A DNA stretch of 64,000 bases, from assembly GCA_030068525.1 (NCBI GenBank), contig JASJOS010000005.1, forward strand, positions 248,001 to 312,000. The letters run 5' to 3'. Each line of letters starts with the position of its first letter. Position 1 is the first letter of the stretch. Under the pieces are notes generated by a model. It had not been told where the DNA came from. It worked only from the letters and a program-made list of their open reading frames with translations, and made no database searches. Below, piece by piece: positions 49,339 through 59,504 of the stretch. The DNA is from Xanthocytophaga flava. GTDB taxonomy: Bacteria; Bacteroidota; Bacteroidia; Cytophagales; 172606-1. The position numbers and the translations under genes were made by a program.

Positions 49339-50301
49339 ATGCCTGTTTTACCTATACCTTATTATACTCCACCGATCCATCAATGGAATCGTCATCTGCA
49401 AACGATTCTGCCTAATGTTTTTCGCCGTGTTGAAGGAATACATTACTCTCGGGAGCGTATCAAGACACCAGACCATGATTTTCTGGATCTGGATTGGAGT
49501 CAAGCACAGATTCCTACTACAAAGTTGGCTATCTTGACTCATGGGTTGTTAGGCAATTCAACCCGTACCTATATGCTGGGAATGGCGAAGGCATTTAACA
49601 GAATTGGATGGGATGTTTTAAGCTGGAATATGAGAGGTTTAAGTGGAGAGCCTAATCTTCTGGAGCGAATGACTACTCATGGTAGTAGCGATGAATTGGC
49701 TATAGTTATTCGGCATGTTTTAACCTACAAAGAATACAAAGAAATTTCACTAGTTGGTTTTAGCAAAGGCGGCAACATTGCTTTAAAGTATGCAGGTGAG
49801 TTGGAAAATACCATTCCGTCTGAAATAAAAAGTATTGTTGCCATCTCCTCTCCCTGTGATGTATTAGGTAGTGTAGAAGCTATGGGAAATCATAGCCTAT
49901 ATGGCCGGATGTTTCGGGATAAGCTCAAAAATTTTTTAGTTAGCAAATCATCTCTTATTGATCCACAAGCACTAAAAAAAGCATTGACTTATAGTACTCT
50001 AATGGATATAACTAAACATTATGTTGCTCCATTACATGGTTTTAAAGACGACACTGAGTATTGTATTCGTTGCAGTTCGTTACCTTATCTTTCTCAAATC
50101 AGAGTTCCTGCTTTGGTTTTAAATGCGCAGAACGATCCTGTACTCTCAGCAAGCTGCTCCCCAGCAGATATTGCAGCCCAGTCTGATTATTTATTTCTGG
50201 AAACACCTGCATTGGGAGGCCATGTAGGCTTCAGCCGCTTTAATGAGGAAATGACCTGGGCTGAACATAGAACAATTGACTTTGCTCTACACTTCAAATA
50301 A
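49339..50301 (+). CDS. YheT-family alpha/beta hydrolase
   Basis: 320 aa, cytoplasmic. N-terminal HQWNRHLQTILPNVFRR is the hallmark of the YheT/ABHD1-3 branch. Catalytic parts: oxyanion LTHGLLGNS (about 67-75), nucleophile GFSKGGNIALKYAG (Ser about 141), acid in ALVLNAQNDPVLS, and His in LGGHVGFSRF. Family members are carboxylesterases or lipases of unknown physiological substrate. The start MPVLPIPYYTPP is plain. Isolated gene converging with metG, whose terminator (50320-50347) lies just beyond its stop. Confidence 0.93.
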   Translation: MPVLPIPYYTPPIHQWNRHLQTILPNVFRRVEGIHYSRERIKTPDHDFLDLDWSQAQIPTTKLAILTHGLLGNSTRTYMLGMAKAFNRIGWDVLSWNMRGLSGEPNLLERMTTHGSSDELAIVIRHVLTYKEYKEISLVGFSKGGNIALKYAGELENTIPSEIKSIVAISSPCDVLGSVEAMGNHSLYGRMFRDKLKNFLVSKSSLIDPQALKKALTYSTLMDITKHYVAPLHGFKDDTEYCIRCSSLPYLSQIRVPALVLNAQNDPVLSASCSPADIAAQSDYLFLETPALGGHVGFSRFNEEMTWAEHRTIDFALHFK

Positions 50302-50313
50302 GAAAGTTTTTAC

Positions 50314-50347
50314 AAAAAAGCCACTATCTGTTTCCACAGACAGCGGC
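50314..50347 (-). terminator. Terminator of metG
   Basis: GCCACTATCTGT (50320-50331) pairs with ACAGACAGCGGC (50336-50347); two A-C mismatches on the plus strand become G-U pairs in the minus-strand transcript, and A6 at 50314-50319 gives the U tract. It is therefore directional for metG. Confidence 0.8.
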
Positions 50348-50373
50348 TTACTATAACTCTAATCAGTTACTAC

Positions 50374-52473
50374 TTATCGTACGGTACCCCCATTTGTAAT
50401 CAACGTAGCTGGACTTACAAATGTCAACTTACCATCTATATTTTCAGCCATAAGGATCATTCCCTGTGAGGAAATTCCTTTAATATCTCTTGGGGCCAGA
50501 TTAGCCAACAAACACACTTGTTTTCCAATAATCTCTTCTGGCTTGTAATGTTCAGCAATCCCGCTCACAACAGTACGTTGATCCAATCCTGTATCTAATG
50601 TCAGCTTTAACAGTTTCTGAGTTTTAGGAACCGCTTCGGCAGCCAGAATAGTAGCTACCCGAATGTCCATCTTCTGAAAATCATCAAATGTCACAGCTTC
50701 CTTGGCAGGTGCTACTGTTTTAGAGGCTAATTCATTTGCTCTCTTAGAATCTTCGAGTTTCTTTACCTGAGCCTGAATAGTAGTATCCTCAATTTGAGAA
50801 AATAGTATTTCTGCTGCTCCAAAAACTTGTCCATCAGGAATTAAATTAACACTTCCTGCCTGTGCCCACCTCAAAATAGGTATGTTTAACATGCCATATA
50901 TCTTTTGTGATGTAAATGGCAGGAAAGGCTCTGATAAAGCAGCCAAATTAGCCACAACCTGAGCACTAAGGTTTAGAATGGTTTTTACCCGTTCAGGATC
51001 ATCTTTGATTTTTTTCCAGGGTTCAGTGTCGGCCAGGTACTTATTGCCCATACGGGAAATATCCATTAACAGAGACAAGCCTTCTCTAAACCGATAGTTT
51101 TCAATTGCCTCTGCAATTTCAGCAGGAGCTTTTGCCAGTCCCTCTATCAGTTCTTTATCTATATCAAACAATTCTCCACGAGCAGGAACTTCTCCTTTAT
51201 AGTACTTATGTGTTAATGTGATAATCCGATTTACAAAGTTACCCAGGTTACTCGCCAGCTCACTATTGTTTTTAGTCTGAAAATCTTTCCAGGTAAACTC
51301 ATTATCTTTTGTTTCTGGTGCATTTGTAGTAAGTACATACCGTAATACGTCCTGTTGACCGGGAAACTCAGCCAGGTATTCATGCAACCATACAGCCCAG
51401 TTACGCGAGGTAGAGATCTTATCTCCTTCCAGGTTCATAAACTCATTAGCGGGTACATTTTCTGGCAAAATGTAACTTCCTTCAGCCATCAAGGTTGCCG
51501 GAAAAATAATACAGTGAAACACAATATTATCCTTTCCGATAAAGTGCACCAGCTTGGTATCTTTGGCCTTCCAGTACACTTCCCAATCACCAGGTGTTGT
51601 TGTCTCTGGTACAGGAGCTGTGTACAATTCAGGAGCCGCTCCCATTTTCTTGGCAGTAAAGTAATCTTTGGTGGCAGAGATATAGCCAATTGGTGCCTCA
51701 AACCACACATACAACACTTTACCTTCTGTATCTGGCAGAGGAACCTGAATGCCCCAATCCAGATCACGAGTCATTGCACGTGGCTGTAGTCCTTGTTTCA
51801 ACCATGATTGACATTGTCCAGCAACGTTCACCTTCCACTCTGGATGAGAGGCAATATATTCTTCAATCTGTGGCTGCATCTTATCTAAAGGAAGATACCA
51901 GTTTTTAGTTGCTTTCAACACTGGTTTTCCACCACTTAGCATAGAGTGTGGATTGATAAGTTCCATCGGGCTTAATGTACTCCCACATCTCTCACATTGA
52001 TCGCCATAGGCATTGGGATTGCCACAATTAGGACATGTACCTACAATATATCGGTCAGCCAGGAATTGACCTGCTTTCTCGTCATAATACTGTTGAGAGA
52101 CTTCTTCCACAAAGACGCCTTTATCATATAAGTCTTTAAAGAACTCCTGAGAAGTCTCATGGTGAACTTTCTTGCTTGTGCGGGAATAGATGTCAAATGA
52201 AATACCAAATTCAGCAAAAGAATCCCGAATTTGCTTATAATATTTATCTACAACTTCCTGAGGAGTAATACCTTCTTTTTGTGCCCGGATAGTAATAGGT
52301 ACACCATGCTCATCGGTTCCACTCACAAATAGTACATCCGCCCCTTTGGCTCTCAGGTAGCGAACATAAATATCAGCCGGAATATAACAACCTGCCAAAT
52401 GACCTATGTGTATTGGGCCATTGGCATATATTAAAGCAGCTGTAACAGTATATCGTTTTGGATTCTGGATCAT
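50374..52473 (-). CDS. metG: Methionyl-tRNA synthetase
   Basis: 699 aa. Catalytic Rossmann core with HIGH box [12 protein letters not shown] (about 15-26), a zinc knuckle [18 protein letters not shown] (about 146-163), and KMSKS-like [10 protein letters not shown] (about 351-360). An anticodon-binding helical domain follows, then a C-terminal tRNA-binding domain (about 595-699: [21 protein letters not shown] ... [12 protein letters not shown]) that dimerises the enzyme. The 699-aa length is standard for the phylum. Single gene with its own terminator. Confidence 0.98.
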   Translation of the reverse strand: MIQNPKRYTVTAALIYANGPIHIGHLAGCYIPADIYVRYLRAKGADVLFVSGTDEHGVPITIRAQKEGITPQEVVDKYYKQIRDSFAEFGISFDIYSRTSKKVHHETSQEFFKDLYDKGVFVEEVSQQYYDEKAGQFLADRYIVGTCPNCGNPNAYGDQCERCGSTLSPMELINPHSMLSGGKPVLKATKNWYLPLDKMQPQIEEYIASHPEWKVNVAGQCQSWLKQGLQPRAMTRDLDWGIQVPLPDTEGKVLYVWFEAPIGYISATKDYFTAKKMGAAPELYTAPVPETTTPGDWEVYWKAKDTKLVHFIGKDNIVFHCIIFPATLMAEGSYILPENVPANEFMNLEGDKISTSRNWAVWLHEYLAEFPGQQDVLRYVLTTNAPETKDNEFTWKDFQTKNNSELASNLGNFVNRIITLTHKYYKGEVPARGELFDIDKELIEGLAKAPAEIAEAIENYRFREGLSLLMDISRMGNKYLADTEPWKKIKDDPERVKTILNLSAQVVANLAALSEPFLPFTSQKIYGMLNIPILRWAQAGSVNLIPDGQVFGAAEILFSQIEDTTIQAQVKKLEDSKRANELASKTVAPAKEAVTFDDFQKMDIRVATILAAEAVPKTQKLLKLTLDTGLDQRTVVSGIAEHYKPEEIIGKQVCLLANLAPRDIKGISSQGMILMAENIDGKLTFVSPATLITNGGTVR

Positions 52474-52564
52474 ATAATGCTAAAAATAATTTGTGTGCAA
52501 AGTAATAAATCAGGAAATGAACTTGAAAACAATTTGGCAAAGAAACTGTATAGACATAAAAAAC

Positions 52565-52595
52565 AAAACCCTGCTCAGGAAAGAGACAGGGTTTT
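52565..52595 (-). terminator. Terminator of the dienelactone hydrolase gene
   Basis: AAAACCCTG (52565-52573) and CAGGGTTTT (52587-52595); on the minus strand the stem is followed by TTTTGTTTTTT. It lies 22 bp past the stop. Confidence 0.85.
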
Positions 52596-52616
52596 GAGTT
52601 GTGAGATTATTCAACT

Positions 52617-53468
52617 TTAGACCTTAAACTTTCCTTTTAGGTAATTGATTGCCATCATATATGCTTCATCCGCTTTTGCTTTATCGTAATTGGGATTACT
52701 TGGATTTGCAAAAGCATGTTCTGCATCGAATGTTTTTACAGTTACTTTCTTTCCTGCAGCCTGCATGTCTTTCTCAAACTGAGAAACAACTTCTGAGTTA
52801 ATCCATTTCTCTCTTCCTGCAAACAAACCCAATACGTCTGTGTGTAAAGTTTTCAACCGATTTACATCTTTTTCAGGCATACCATAAAACATCACACACC
52901 CAACAGCTTGTTTGCCACTCACTAAAGCCGCCTGAAGAGAACGCGCACCACCAAAGCACCAACCAACTGTTGCTATCTTTGCATCCTTGCCTACATACTC
53001 AACTGCACCTTTGGTAATAGCATCCAGGCGCTCAGGTTTAGCTTCTCCCATATATTTTCCTGCGGTTTCAGGATCAGTAGCTACTTTTCCATCATACATA
53101 TCCAATGCGATCACAGTTACTTCGCCTTTCAGATCATTATAGTATTTTTCAGATTCACGTTTAATATAATCGTTCAATCCCCACCACTCCTGAAATACAA
53201 AGAGATACTTATTGGACTTTGTTTTTGCCTTTAATTCAAAAGCATTGGCAGTTTTACCATCTGTTGTTTTAAAAGTAATCATTTTGCCATCTTTACCTTC
53301 GTATACATACGGAAGCGGAGCCAGATGGCTAGCTACAAATTCCGGATCATCTACTAACCGGGCCATTGCATCTGTGGCTGAGATCTGGCAACAACTCTCA
53401 ACTTTCTGTGCAAATGTAAAAATACCCGTTGCTAAAAGTGTAAAACAGGTAAAAAGTAGTCTTTTCAT
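52617..53468 (-). CDS. Secreted dienelactone hydrolase family protein
   Basis: 283 aa with signal peptide MKRLLFTCFTLLATGIFTFAQ. After a Cys-containing N-terminal region (VESCCQISATDAMARLVDD) comes an alpha/beta hydrolase: VFQEWWGLNDYIKRESEKY, nucleophile GWCFGGARSLQAAL (Cys about 168) and the His of FDAEHAFANPS (about 250). Dienelactone hydrolases open lactone rings with a Cys-His-Asp triad, but most homologues with a signal peptide act on unknown periplasmic substrates. It is 153 bp after the metallophosphoesterase stop, with a large palindrome between. Confidence 0.92.
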   Translation of the reverse strand: MKRLLFTCFTLLATGIFTFAQKVESCCQISATDAMARLVDDPEFVASHLAPLPYVYEGKDGKMITFKTTDGKTANAFELKAKTKSNKYLFVFQEWWGLNDYIKRESEKYYNDLKGEVTVIALDMYDGKVATDPETAGKYMGEAKPERLDAITKGAVEYVGKDAKIATVGWCFGGARSLQAALVSGKQAVGCVMFYGMPEKDVNRLKTLHTDVLGLFAGREKWINSEVVSQFEKDMQAAGKKVTVKTFDAEHAFANPSNPNYDKAKADEAYMMAINYLKGKFKV

Positions 53469-53506
53469 GTTAGTAAGTGTTTTAAAAGGATATTCTGTGT
53501 TTACAT

Positions 53507-53557
53507 GTAATTTATTTTTCTACAGAAATGGTTCATTTCTGTAGAAAAATAAATTAC
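53507..53557. repeat. 24-bp perfect inverted repeat, 3-nt loop
   Basis: Arms at 53507-53530 and 53534-53557 are perfectly complementary around GTT, with core CTACAGAAATG and T-rich left, A-rich right sides. This polarity is opposite to an intrinsic terminator, whichever strand is read. It lies 39 bp upstream of the dienelactone hydrolase ATG. Confidence 0.8.
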
Positions 53558-53620
53558 ACTTTTCAGCCGGACATAGTGAAAAATTTTATAGTAAACTATT
53601 ATCAGCTATTTATGTTTAAA

Positions 53621-54892
53621 TCAGACTACTTTTAATTCAAAAATAGTTATTTCAGGAGGCATCCCTACACGTCCGGGAAAACCAATGTATCCATAGCCTC
53701 TATTCACATACAGATATTGCGTTTTTCCTACATCATTTTTTTCCTGATATAACCCAGCCCACTGCTTATAGGCATATTTAACAGGACTCCAGTGAAAATT
53801 TCCAATCTCTACTCCAAACTGTGCACCATGTGTATGTCCGGCAAATGCCACATCAATATCCTGGAAGTTTGGACGAACCTGAGCATCCCAATGTGTAGGA
53901 TCATGTGATAGAAGCAGTTTTACAGGAGCATCTTCCGCACCCTTATAGGCTTTTGCCAGATTACCATGTTTTGAAAAACTTCGTCCCCAGTTTTGAATTC
54001 CAATAATACTGAGTTCATCTCCACTTTGAACAATCTTCCGGTTTTCATCCATCAACAAATCCCATCCCATCAGCTTATGGGCGTGCATCAGATCCTGAAG
54101 GTTTTTTGTTTTTGCAGCTGCACTCTCCCAATTCACATAATCTCCATAATCGTGATTACCTAATGTCGAAAATACACCTAATGGAGCTTTTAACTTCTGG
54201 AAGATGGGAACATACTCTGCAACTTCTTCTGCAATATTATTAACTAAGTCTCCTGTAAAGAATATCATATCAGGCTTTTCCTTCAATAACATGTCGACAC
54301 CTCCTGTAACAGCTCTCTTATTAAAAAAGCTACCTGAATGAATATCTGAAATCTGAGCAATACGCAATCCATCAAATGAACGAGGTAAGTTAGGTAATCG
54401 TAAGGTTACTCTGCGAACTCTGTAATCATGTGCACCCAACAATATACCATAACCAACTCCAATAAGCGGAACAGTCCCTGCAATGGCAGCAGCTTTGATC
54501 AGAAATTCAGAACGAGGAATTACAGGTGCAGCATCCTGAGGACTCGTGGTTGGAGCTTGGGCTGTTGCATCTGAGGAAGTAAATTTAGATACCACCCATT
54601 TGCCTAGTCGAATAATGTCATCCAAAAGTACAAAGATCCCTGCAACGAGCTTAATCAACAGATTAGTGAATACCATAGTCATAAGAAAATTCCGCATCAC
54701 AGAACCTTGTAAACCTGGTATTAAAAAGAACAACAACAGTGAAACTATTGATCCAATAGAGAAAAATAGTGAGATCCACTGGGCTGGTCGCCGAAACGAT
54801 TCGGGCAGAGTACGTAAAGCATGATATACATAATAGTCAACTCCAAAGAATAGAACTACAATGAGCAATAAAACCATTAATCTGGAAAGCAT
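53621..54892 (-). CDS. Membrane-anchored metallophosphoesterase
   Basis: 423 aa. Four membrane helices in the first 150 residues, then a Ser/Thr/Pro-rich linker and a calcineurin-like phosphoesterase (about 178-420) with all metal motifs: DIHSGSF, GDLVNN, GNHDYGD, LLSHDPTHWD and GHTHGAQFG. This architecture is that of YkuE/YpbG-type enzymes, one of which acts on UDP-diacylglucosamine or similar; the substrate here is open. The catalytic domain should face the periplasm or cytoplasm depending on topology, which I cannot decide. Monocistronic. Confidence 0.92.
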   Translation of the reverse strand: MLSRLMVLLLIVVLFFGVDYYVYHALRTLPESFRRPAQWISLFFSIGSIVSLLLFFLIPGLQGSVMRNFLMTMVFTNLLIKLVAGIFVLLDDIIRLGKWVVSKFTSSDATAQAPTTSPQDAAPVIPRSEFLIKAAAIAGTVPLIGVGYGILLGAHDYRVRRVTLRLPNLPRSFDGLRIAQISDIHSGSFFNKRAVTGGVDMLLKEKPDMIFFTGDLVNNIAEEVAEYVPIFQKLKAPLGVFSTLGNHDYGDYVNWESAAAKTKNLQDLMHAHKLMGWDLLMDENRKIVQSGDELSIIGIQNWGRSFSKHGNLAKAYKGAEDAPVKLLLSHDPTHWDAQVRPNFQDIDVAFAGHTHGAQFGVEIGNFHWSPVKYAYKQWAGLYQEKNDVGKTQYLYVNRGYGYIGFPGRVGMPPEITIFELKVV

Positions 54893-55039
54893 GGAATATA
54901 GTAGTTTATGTAAAGGTCTGATTGAATAACTGGTTTTGTGCTAGACGGAAAACCTAAAAAATTATTTTGAAAAAACACCGAAAAAAGTATTCCTTTGATA
55001 GTATAACATCTTATTGACTATACCTTACCATACACGTCT

Positions 55040-55822
55040 ATGAATATCTATCAGGTTGATGCATTTACTCAACGCATTTTTGGAGGCAATCCAGCGGCTG
55101 TCTGCTTATTGGAAGAACCAGCTAAAGAAGAATGGATGCAGAATCTTGCTATGGAAATGAATCTCTCTGAAACAGCGTTTGCCTGGCCCGAAGAAGATGG
55201 ATATCGACTAAGGTGGTTTACTCCGAAAGTAGAAGTAGACTTATGTGGCCATGCAACCTTAGCCACATCACATATACTCTGGCAGCTTCAAAAACTATCT
55301 CATGAAGATACTGCCCGTTTCTTTACACGAAGTGGCTTGCTTACCTGTATTAAAAATAATGACTGGATTGAAATGGATTTCCCTGCTAAACAAGCGATAA
55401 AGGTGAAAGCACCAGAAGGTCTGTCAGAAGCATTAGGAGTCCAGCCAGCTTTTGTAGGAAATAATAAGATGGATTATCTGGTTGAAATTGAGTCAGAGGA
55501 AGTACTTAGAAACTTACAACCCAATTTCTCAGAATTAAGCAAATTGCCCATACGAGGCACGATTGTTACAGCTCGTAGCCAATCAACTGAGTATGATTTT
55601 ATCTCCCGCTTTTTTGCCCCTGCTGTAGGTGTGAGCGAAGATCCGGTTACAGGTTCTGCGCATACAGCTTTAGCACCTTATTGGGCAGCAAAACTGGGCA
55701 AAACAACTATGACGGGTTTTCAGGCATCTTCACGAGGAGGTGTTGTGAAAGTTCGCCTAGTGAATGACCGGGTATTACTTGGTGGGCAGGCTATTACGGT
55801 TATGAAGGGTGAATTGTATTGA
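55040..55822 (+). CDS. PhzF family isomerase/epimerase
   Basis: 260 aa. PhzF fold in two halves: YQVDAFTQRIFGGNPAAVCLLE (1-25) and MNLSETAFAWPEEDGYRLRWFTPKVEVDLCGHATLATSH, with the conserved Glu45-type residue in SETAF, and the second half ending PVTGSAHTALAPYWAAKLGKT, FQASSRGGVVKV and VLLGGQAITVMKGEL. Related enzymes catalyse isomerisation in phenazine synthesis, but most are of unknown function. No phz genes are present, so only the family is certain. Monocistronic. Confidence 0.92.
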   Translation: MNIYQVDAFTQRIFGGNPAAVCLLEEPAKEEWMQNLAMEMNLSETAFAWPEEDGYRLRWFTPKVEVDLCGHATLATSHILWQLQKLSHEDTARFFTRSGLLTCIKNNDWIEMDFPAKQAIKVKAPEGLSEALGVQPAFVGNNKMDYLVEIESEEVLRNLQPNFSELSKLPIRGTIVTARSQSTEYDFISRFFAPAVGVSEDPVTGSAHTALAPYWAAKLGKTTMTGFQASSRGGVVKVRLVNDRVLLGGQAITVMKGELY

Positions 55823-55962
55823 CTATCAACATTCAGATATTGCTGTTCACAAATAATTTTAAACCAATTATTCGGGCAATCTCCTGCTTTTCTCTAATTT
55901 GCGCTTCTGTTCCAACTATTTCAGCTTATGTAGTTTGCTGGAATAATTGTTCTCACTAGCTC

Positions 55963-56712
55963 ATGCGACGACTGTATTCTTTTTGGTGTTATTTCTGGTT
56001 TCTTGGATTGTTTTTATTGTTGTTTCCATTTTTCTGGTTGTTTTTACAACGTGAAAAATGGCATCCCAAAGCCCATTACCTTAATCGTTTATGGGGGCAA
56101 TTATTTTTTCCATTATGTGGTATCTCTGTTGATATAGAGAACAGAGCAACATTATCTCATAATCAAGCCTATGTATTCTGCTCCAATCATTTTTCCTATC
56201 TGGATATTGCAGTAATGGGAGTGGTGTTGCCTCACTATTATGCTTTCATTGGAAAAAGCCAGATTACCAAAGTTCCTCTGTTTGGCTATATGTTTCGCAA
56301 GCTTCATATTCCGGTCAATCGGGAGAGCAAACTGGAACGTTACAGAATTGTACAGAAATCCGTGCATTTTCTTCAGCACAATCGTAGCATTGTAATCTTT
56401 CCGGAAGGTGGCATTAAATCCAAACAACCTCCACGAATGGCACCTTTTAAGGATGGGGCTTTTCGGATGGCTATTGATACACAGGTGCCTATTGTTCCCA
56501 TAACGTTCCCATATAACTGGCAGATCCTACCAGATGATGGAAAGCTGTTATTTTTACGTAAAGGCATAAAAGTAATCATTCATGAACCTATTCCAACAAC
56601 AGGAATGACAGTTGATGATATGGAATCATTGAAAGATCAGACTTTTACGGTCATTGAATCTGAATTAGAGAAATATTTTACCTCACTCAAAAAGGAGAAA
56701 CAAGTAAAATAA
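55963..56712 (+). CDS. plsC: 1-acyl-sn-glycerol-3-phosphate acyltransferase
   Basis: 249 aa. One or two N-terminal membrane helices (FWCYFWFLGLFLLLFPFFWLFL) lead to the acyltransferase motifs: NHFSYLDIAVMG (HX4D, about 75-86), FIGKSQITKVPLFGYMFRKLHIPVNRE and FPEGGIKSK (about 146-154), then VPIVPITFPYNW. It converts lysophosphatidic acid to phosphatidic acid, following PlsY (2410-3051). The start MRRLYSFWCYFWF is the only in-frame start near. Several paralogues are likely in the genome, so this may be a specialised copy. Confidence 0.9.
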   Translation: MRRLYSFWCYFWFLGLFLLLFPFFWLFLQREKWHPKAHYLNRLWGQLFFPLCGISVDIENRATLSHNQAYVFCSNHFSYLDIAVMGVVLPHYYAFIGKSQITKVPLFGYMFRKLHIPVNRESKLERYRIVQKSVHFLQHNRSIVIFPEGGIKSKQPPRMAPFKDGAFRMAIDTQVPIVPITFPYNWQILPDDGKLLFLRKGIKVIIHEPIPTTGMTVDDMESLKDQTFTVIESELEKYFTSLKKEKQVK

Positions 56713-56814
56713 CTATCTTTATGGCTGGTATTCAAACTACTATCCTTTCCTAAGCAACCCACTTATAAAAATGAAGAATATCTGTAGTTTTTAACTTTCC
56801 TCAGGATAAACTCT

Positions 56815-56843
56815 TTGCTATAGTTAAAACCTCTGTATCTTTG
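56815..56843 (+). promoter_or_regulatory. Promoter-like site in the cysS upstream region
   Basis: TTG (56815-56817), 18 nt, TATCTTTG (56836-56843), within the consensus spacing. Transcription near 56849 would give cysS a leader of about 145 nt, which contains only a weak 6-bp stem (TGCATG/CATGCA). Confidence 0.5.
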
Positions 56844-56993
56844 TTGCCATTTTTCATATATGGTTCTGGTGAACTCAAATTTTTCCACAAAAGAAGTATG
56901 ATACTGAACAAATACCACGATCGATGTTGTTGCATGTAAACCTTTTCATGCATAAAACATTCCTGATCTTTTAATTTAAATTCTTTACTCTTT

Positions 56994-58490
56994 GTGAATC
57001 CCCAGCCATTAAAACTTTATAATACACTTACACGTCAGAAAGAACTGTTTGAATCCATACACCCTTCTTACGTGGGTATATATGTGTGTGGTCCAACAGT
57101 ATATAGTTCTGTCCATCTGGGCAATGTACGTACATTTCTTACATTCGATATACTATATCGATATTTGCTTCACTTAGGCTATAAAGTCAGATACGTGCGA
57201 AATATCACAGATGTAGGTCACCTGGAAAACGATGCGGATGACGGAGAAGATAAGATTTCGAAGAAAGCGCGTTTAGAACAGCTGGAACCAATGGAAGTTG
57301 TCCAGTTCTATACCAATAATTTTCATGATGTACTACGTACCATGAATATGTTGCCTCCAAGTATAGAGCCGTCTGCGACAGGACATATGGTAGAACAGAT
57401 TGAGGCAGTAAAGGAACTAATCTCAAAAGGATATGCCTATGAATCAAATGGTTCTGTATATTTTGATATAAATACATACCAGTCTTCATATCAGAACTAC
57501 GGACAACTTTCTGGCCGGGTAATAGAAGAACTAATCAATGAAACCCGTGAACTGGATGGGCAGTCGGAAAAACGGAATCCGCTGGATTTCGCAATCTGGA
57601 AAAAGGCTTCCGCTAAACATATTATGCGTTGGAAATCGCCTTGGGGTGAGGGATTTCCAGGCTGGCATTTGGAATGTACTTGTATGAGTACAAAGTATCT
57701 GGGTACTCACTTTGATATTCATGGTGGTGGTATGGATCTGAAATTCCCCCATCATGAATGTGAAATTGCTCAGGCAGTAGGTATTAATGGAGTACAGCCT
57801 GTAAAATACTGGATGCACTCAAATATGCTGACGTTGAATGGAGAAAAAATGTCTAAGTCAAAAGACAATTCTATTCTACCAGATGAACTGTTTACTGGGC
57901 AAAATTTATTCCTGACTCAGGCATACAGCCCAATGACTGTACGGTTCTTTATGCTACAATCTCAGTACAGAAGTGTGCTGGATTTAAGCAACGATGCACT
58001 ACAGGCGTCGGGAAAAGCCTATCGACGCTTAATAAATGGTCTTCATTATATCAAAACAAAAACCTTTTCGGAAGCAGAAGGAATAGTAGTAAATGAAAAG
58101 CATCTGCAAGACATCAAGACAGCTGCACAAGGTTGTTACGATGCTATGAATGATGACCTGAACACAGCAGTCACTATTGCCAAGCTCTTCGATCTGCTTA
58201 AGAAAATAAATCAATTGCAGTTAGGACAAATACAAAGTGCAGAACTGGGAGAAGAAGGTTTTAACATGCTTCGCACAACATATGTAACTTTTATCGAAGA
58301 AGTATTAGGAATCAAAGAAGAGAAACCTGATGCATTTGAGTTGTTACTCTCTGAGCTTCTTACTATCTATAAAGATGCAAAAGTCGAGAAAAATTACACA
58401 AAAATAGATGAAATTAGGGCTCAATTGAAACAAATTGGAGTTGTTGTACGTGATATGAAAACTGGTATAGCTTGGGCCTATGAAGAGTAA
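56994..58490 (+). CDS. cysS: Cysteinyl-tRNA synthetase
   Basis: 498 aa. HIGH-type box SSVHLGNVRTFLTF (about 38-51), zinc ligands in GIYVCGPTVY, ECTCMS and FPHHECEIA, and KMSKS in GEKMSKSKDN (about 284). The C-terminal anticodon helices are present. The only start that retains LKLYNTLTRQKELFE is the GTG at 56994, which is in family position. It is the normal enzyme for charging tRNA-Cys. Not in a visible operon; the following lipoprotein gene begins 118 bp further on. Confidence 0.97.
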   Translation: MNPQPLKLYNTLTRQKELFESIHPSYVGIYVCGPTVYSSVHLGNVRTFLTFDILYRYLLHLGYKVRYVRNITDVGHLENDADDGEDKISKKARLEQLEPMEVVQFYTNNFHDVLRTMNMLPPSIEPSATGHMVEQIEAVKELISKGYAYESNGSVYFDINTYQSSYQNYGQLSGRVIEELINETRELDGQSEKRNPLDFAIWKKASAKHIMRWKSPWGEGFPGWHLECTCMSTKYLGTHFDIHGGGMDLKFPHHECEIAQAVGINGVQPVKYWMHSNMLTLNGEKMSKSKDNSILPDELFTGQNLFLTQAYSPMTVRFFMLQSQYRSVLDLSNDALQASGKAYRRLINGLHYIKTKTFSEAEGIVVNEKHLQDIKTAAQGCYDAMNDDLNTAVTIAKLFDLLKKINQLQLGQIQSAELGEEGFNMLRTTYVTFIEEVLGIKEEKPDAFELLLSELLTIYKDAKVEKNYTKIDEIRAQLKQIGVVVRDMKTGIAWAYEE

Positions 58491-58607
58491 TTATTTGATT
58501 GAGTGGCCGAAGGCTAATAAGTTGTCATTTTGGGTAAGTATCTCTTTTGAACAGGAACGCCTATGCACTCTCATAACAAGTATTGGTTCTTTTTCCAGTG
58601 TATTCTG

Positions 58608-59351
58608 ATGGTCAAAAAGATACTCTTAGTAATAACGATTCCTGTCACTGTGTTCTCATGTCACAGTGGCAGGCAATCTGCTTTAGCCCAAACCATAGCA
58701 GTGCATAAGCTGGAAGGACGCAAACAGGAACCACAGGTAATTGCATCCACCCGTTTTTCTTTTGTTCAGCCTACCGACTCTACACGTTTTGTATTGACTG
58801 TTATCTCAGAAAAAGAATTTGCATCCAGTGAAACAACCTATCAGGATAAGATAAAGAGAGATACTAACCGGTTTAAAATAATTAACGGAGAAATCAGACT
58901 ACCATTAGCTACAGGCAAATCCTTTGTTGTAAAAAACAACCTTTCTAAGGACGATAATTTTCTTGAGTACAAATACATTGGATATTTACCAGACATTGAT
59001 AAATATATAATGGAATGTACGGGCTATGAATGGTACGAATATTTCACAGTAGATAAGCAAACGGGTGATACAGCTATCTTCTTTGAAAAACCGCAAATAT
59101 CTCCTCTTAATGGAAAGTTAGCCTGTGTCTATTATGACATGTACCAAACTGAACTACCAATGATTCAAATTAGTACATATAAGCTTACTGCCAAGCAGAT
59201 CTCTGGTTACGATACTACCTATATAGCAATCAGTGATCAAAAATATCCACTGGCATGCACTTTAATATGGGAGAACGAACTTTCTATGCTCATTAAGTTG
59301 TCTTTCGAATCTAATTCATCTGAATATCTAAGACTAAAAATGCGCCGATGA
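58608..59351 (+). CDS. Lipoprotein of unknown function, 247 aa
   Basis: I start at the ATG at 58608 (MVKKILLVITIPVTVFSC), which gives a standard lipoprotein signal; the frame begins upstream at 58563 without signal character. The mature protein is beta-rich with alternating aromatic and acidic segments (FSFVQPTDSTRFVLTVISE, DNFLEYKYIGYLPDIDKYIMECTGYEWYEYFTVD, DTTYIAISDQKYPLACTLIWENELSM). I do not recognise a family. Probably outer- or inner-membrane-anchored, facing the periplasm. Monocistronic; no context clue. Confidence 0.65.
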   Translation: MVKKILLVITIPVTVFSCHSGRQSALAQTIAVHKLEGRKQEPQVIASTRFSFVQPTDSTRFVLTVISEKEFASSETTYQDKIKRDTNRFKIINGEIRLPLATGKSFVVKNNLSKDDNFLEYKYIGYLPDIDKYIMECTGYEWYEYFTVDKQTGDTAIFFEKPQISPLNGKLACVYYDMYQTELPMIQISTYKLTAKQISGYDTTYIAISDQKYPLACTLIWENELSMLIKLSFESNSSEYLRLKMRR

Positions 59352-59504
59352 GTTTAAACTTATAATCTCCGGTTTGAGCTAACCCTATCAGAATTAAAGA
59401 AAGAATGTTTGCAAAGTTGATTTTTGTAATGTTTCTTTAGCCTCTTTCGAATACACCTGAAACAACTATCTTATCAACCGAAGAGGCGGGTATTATTTTT
59501 TCTA

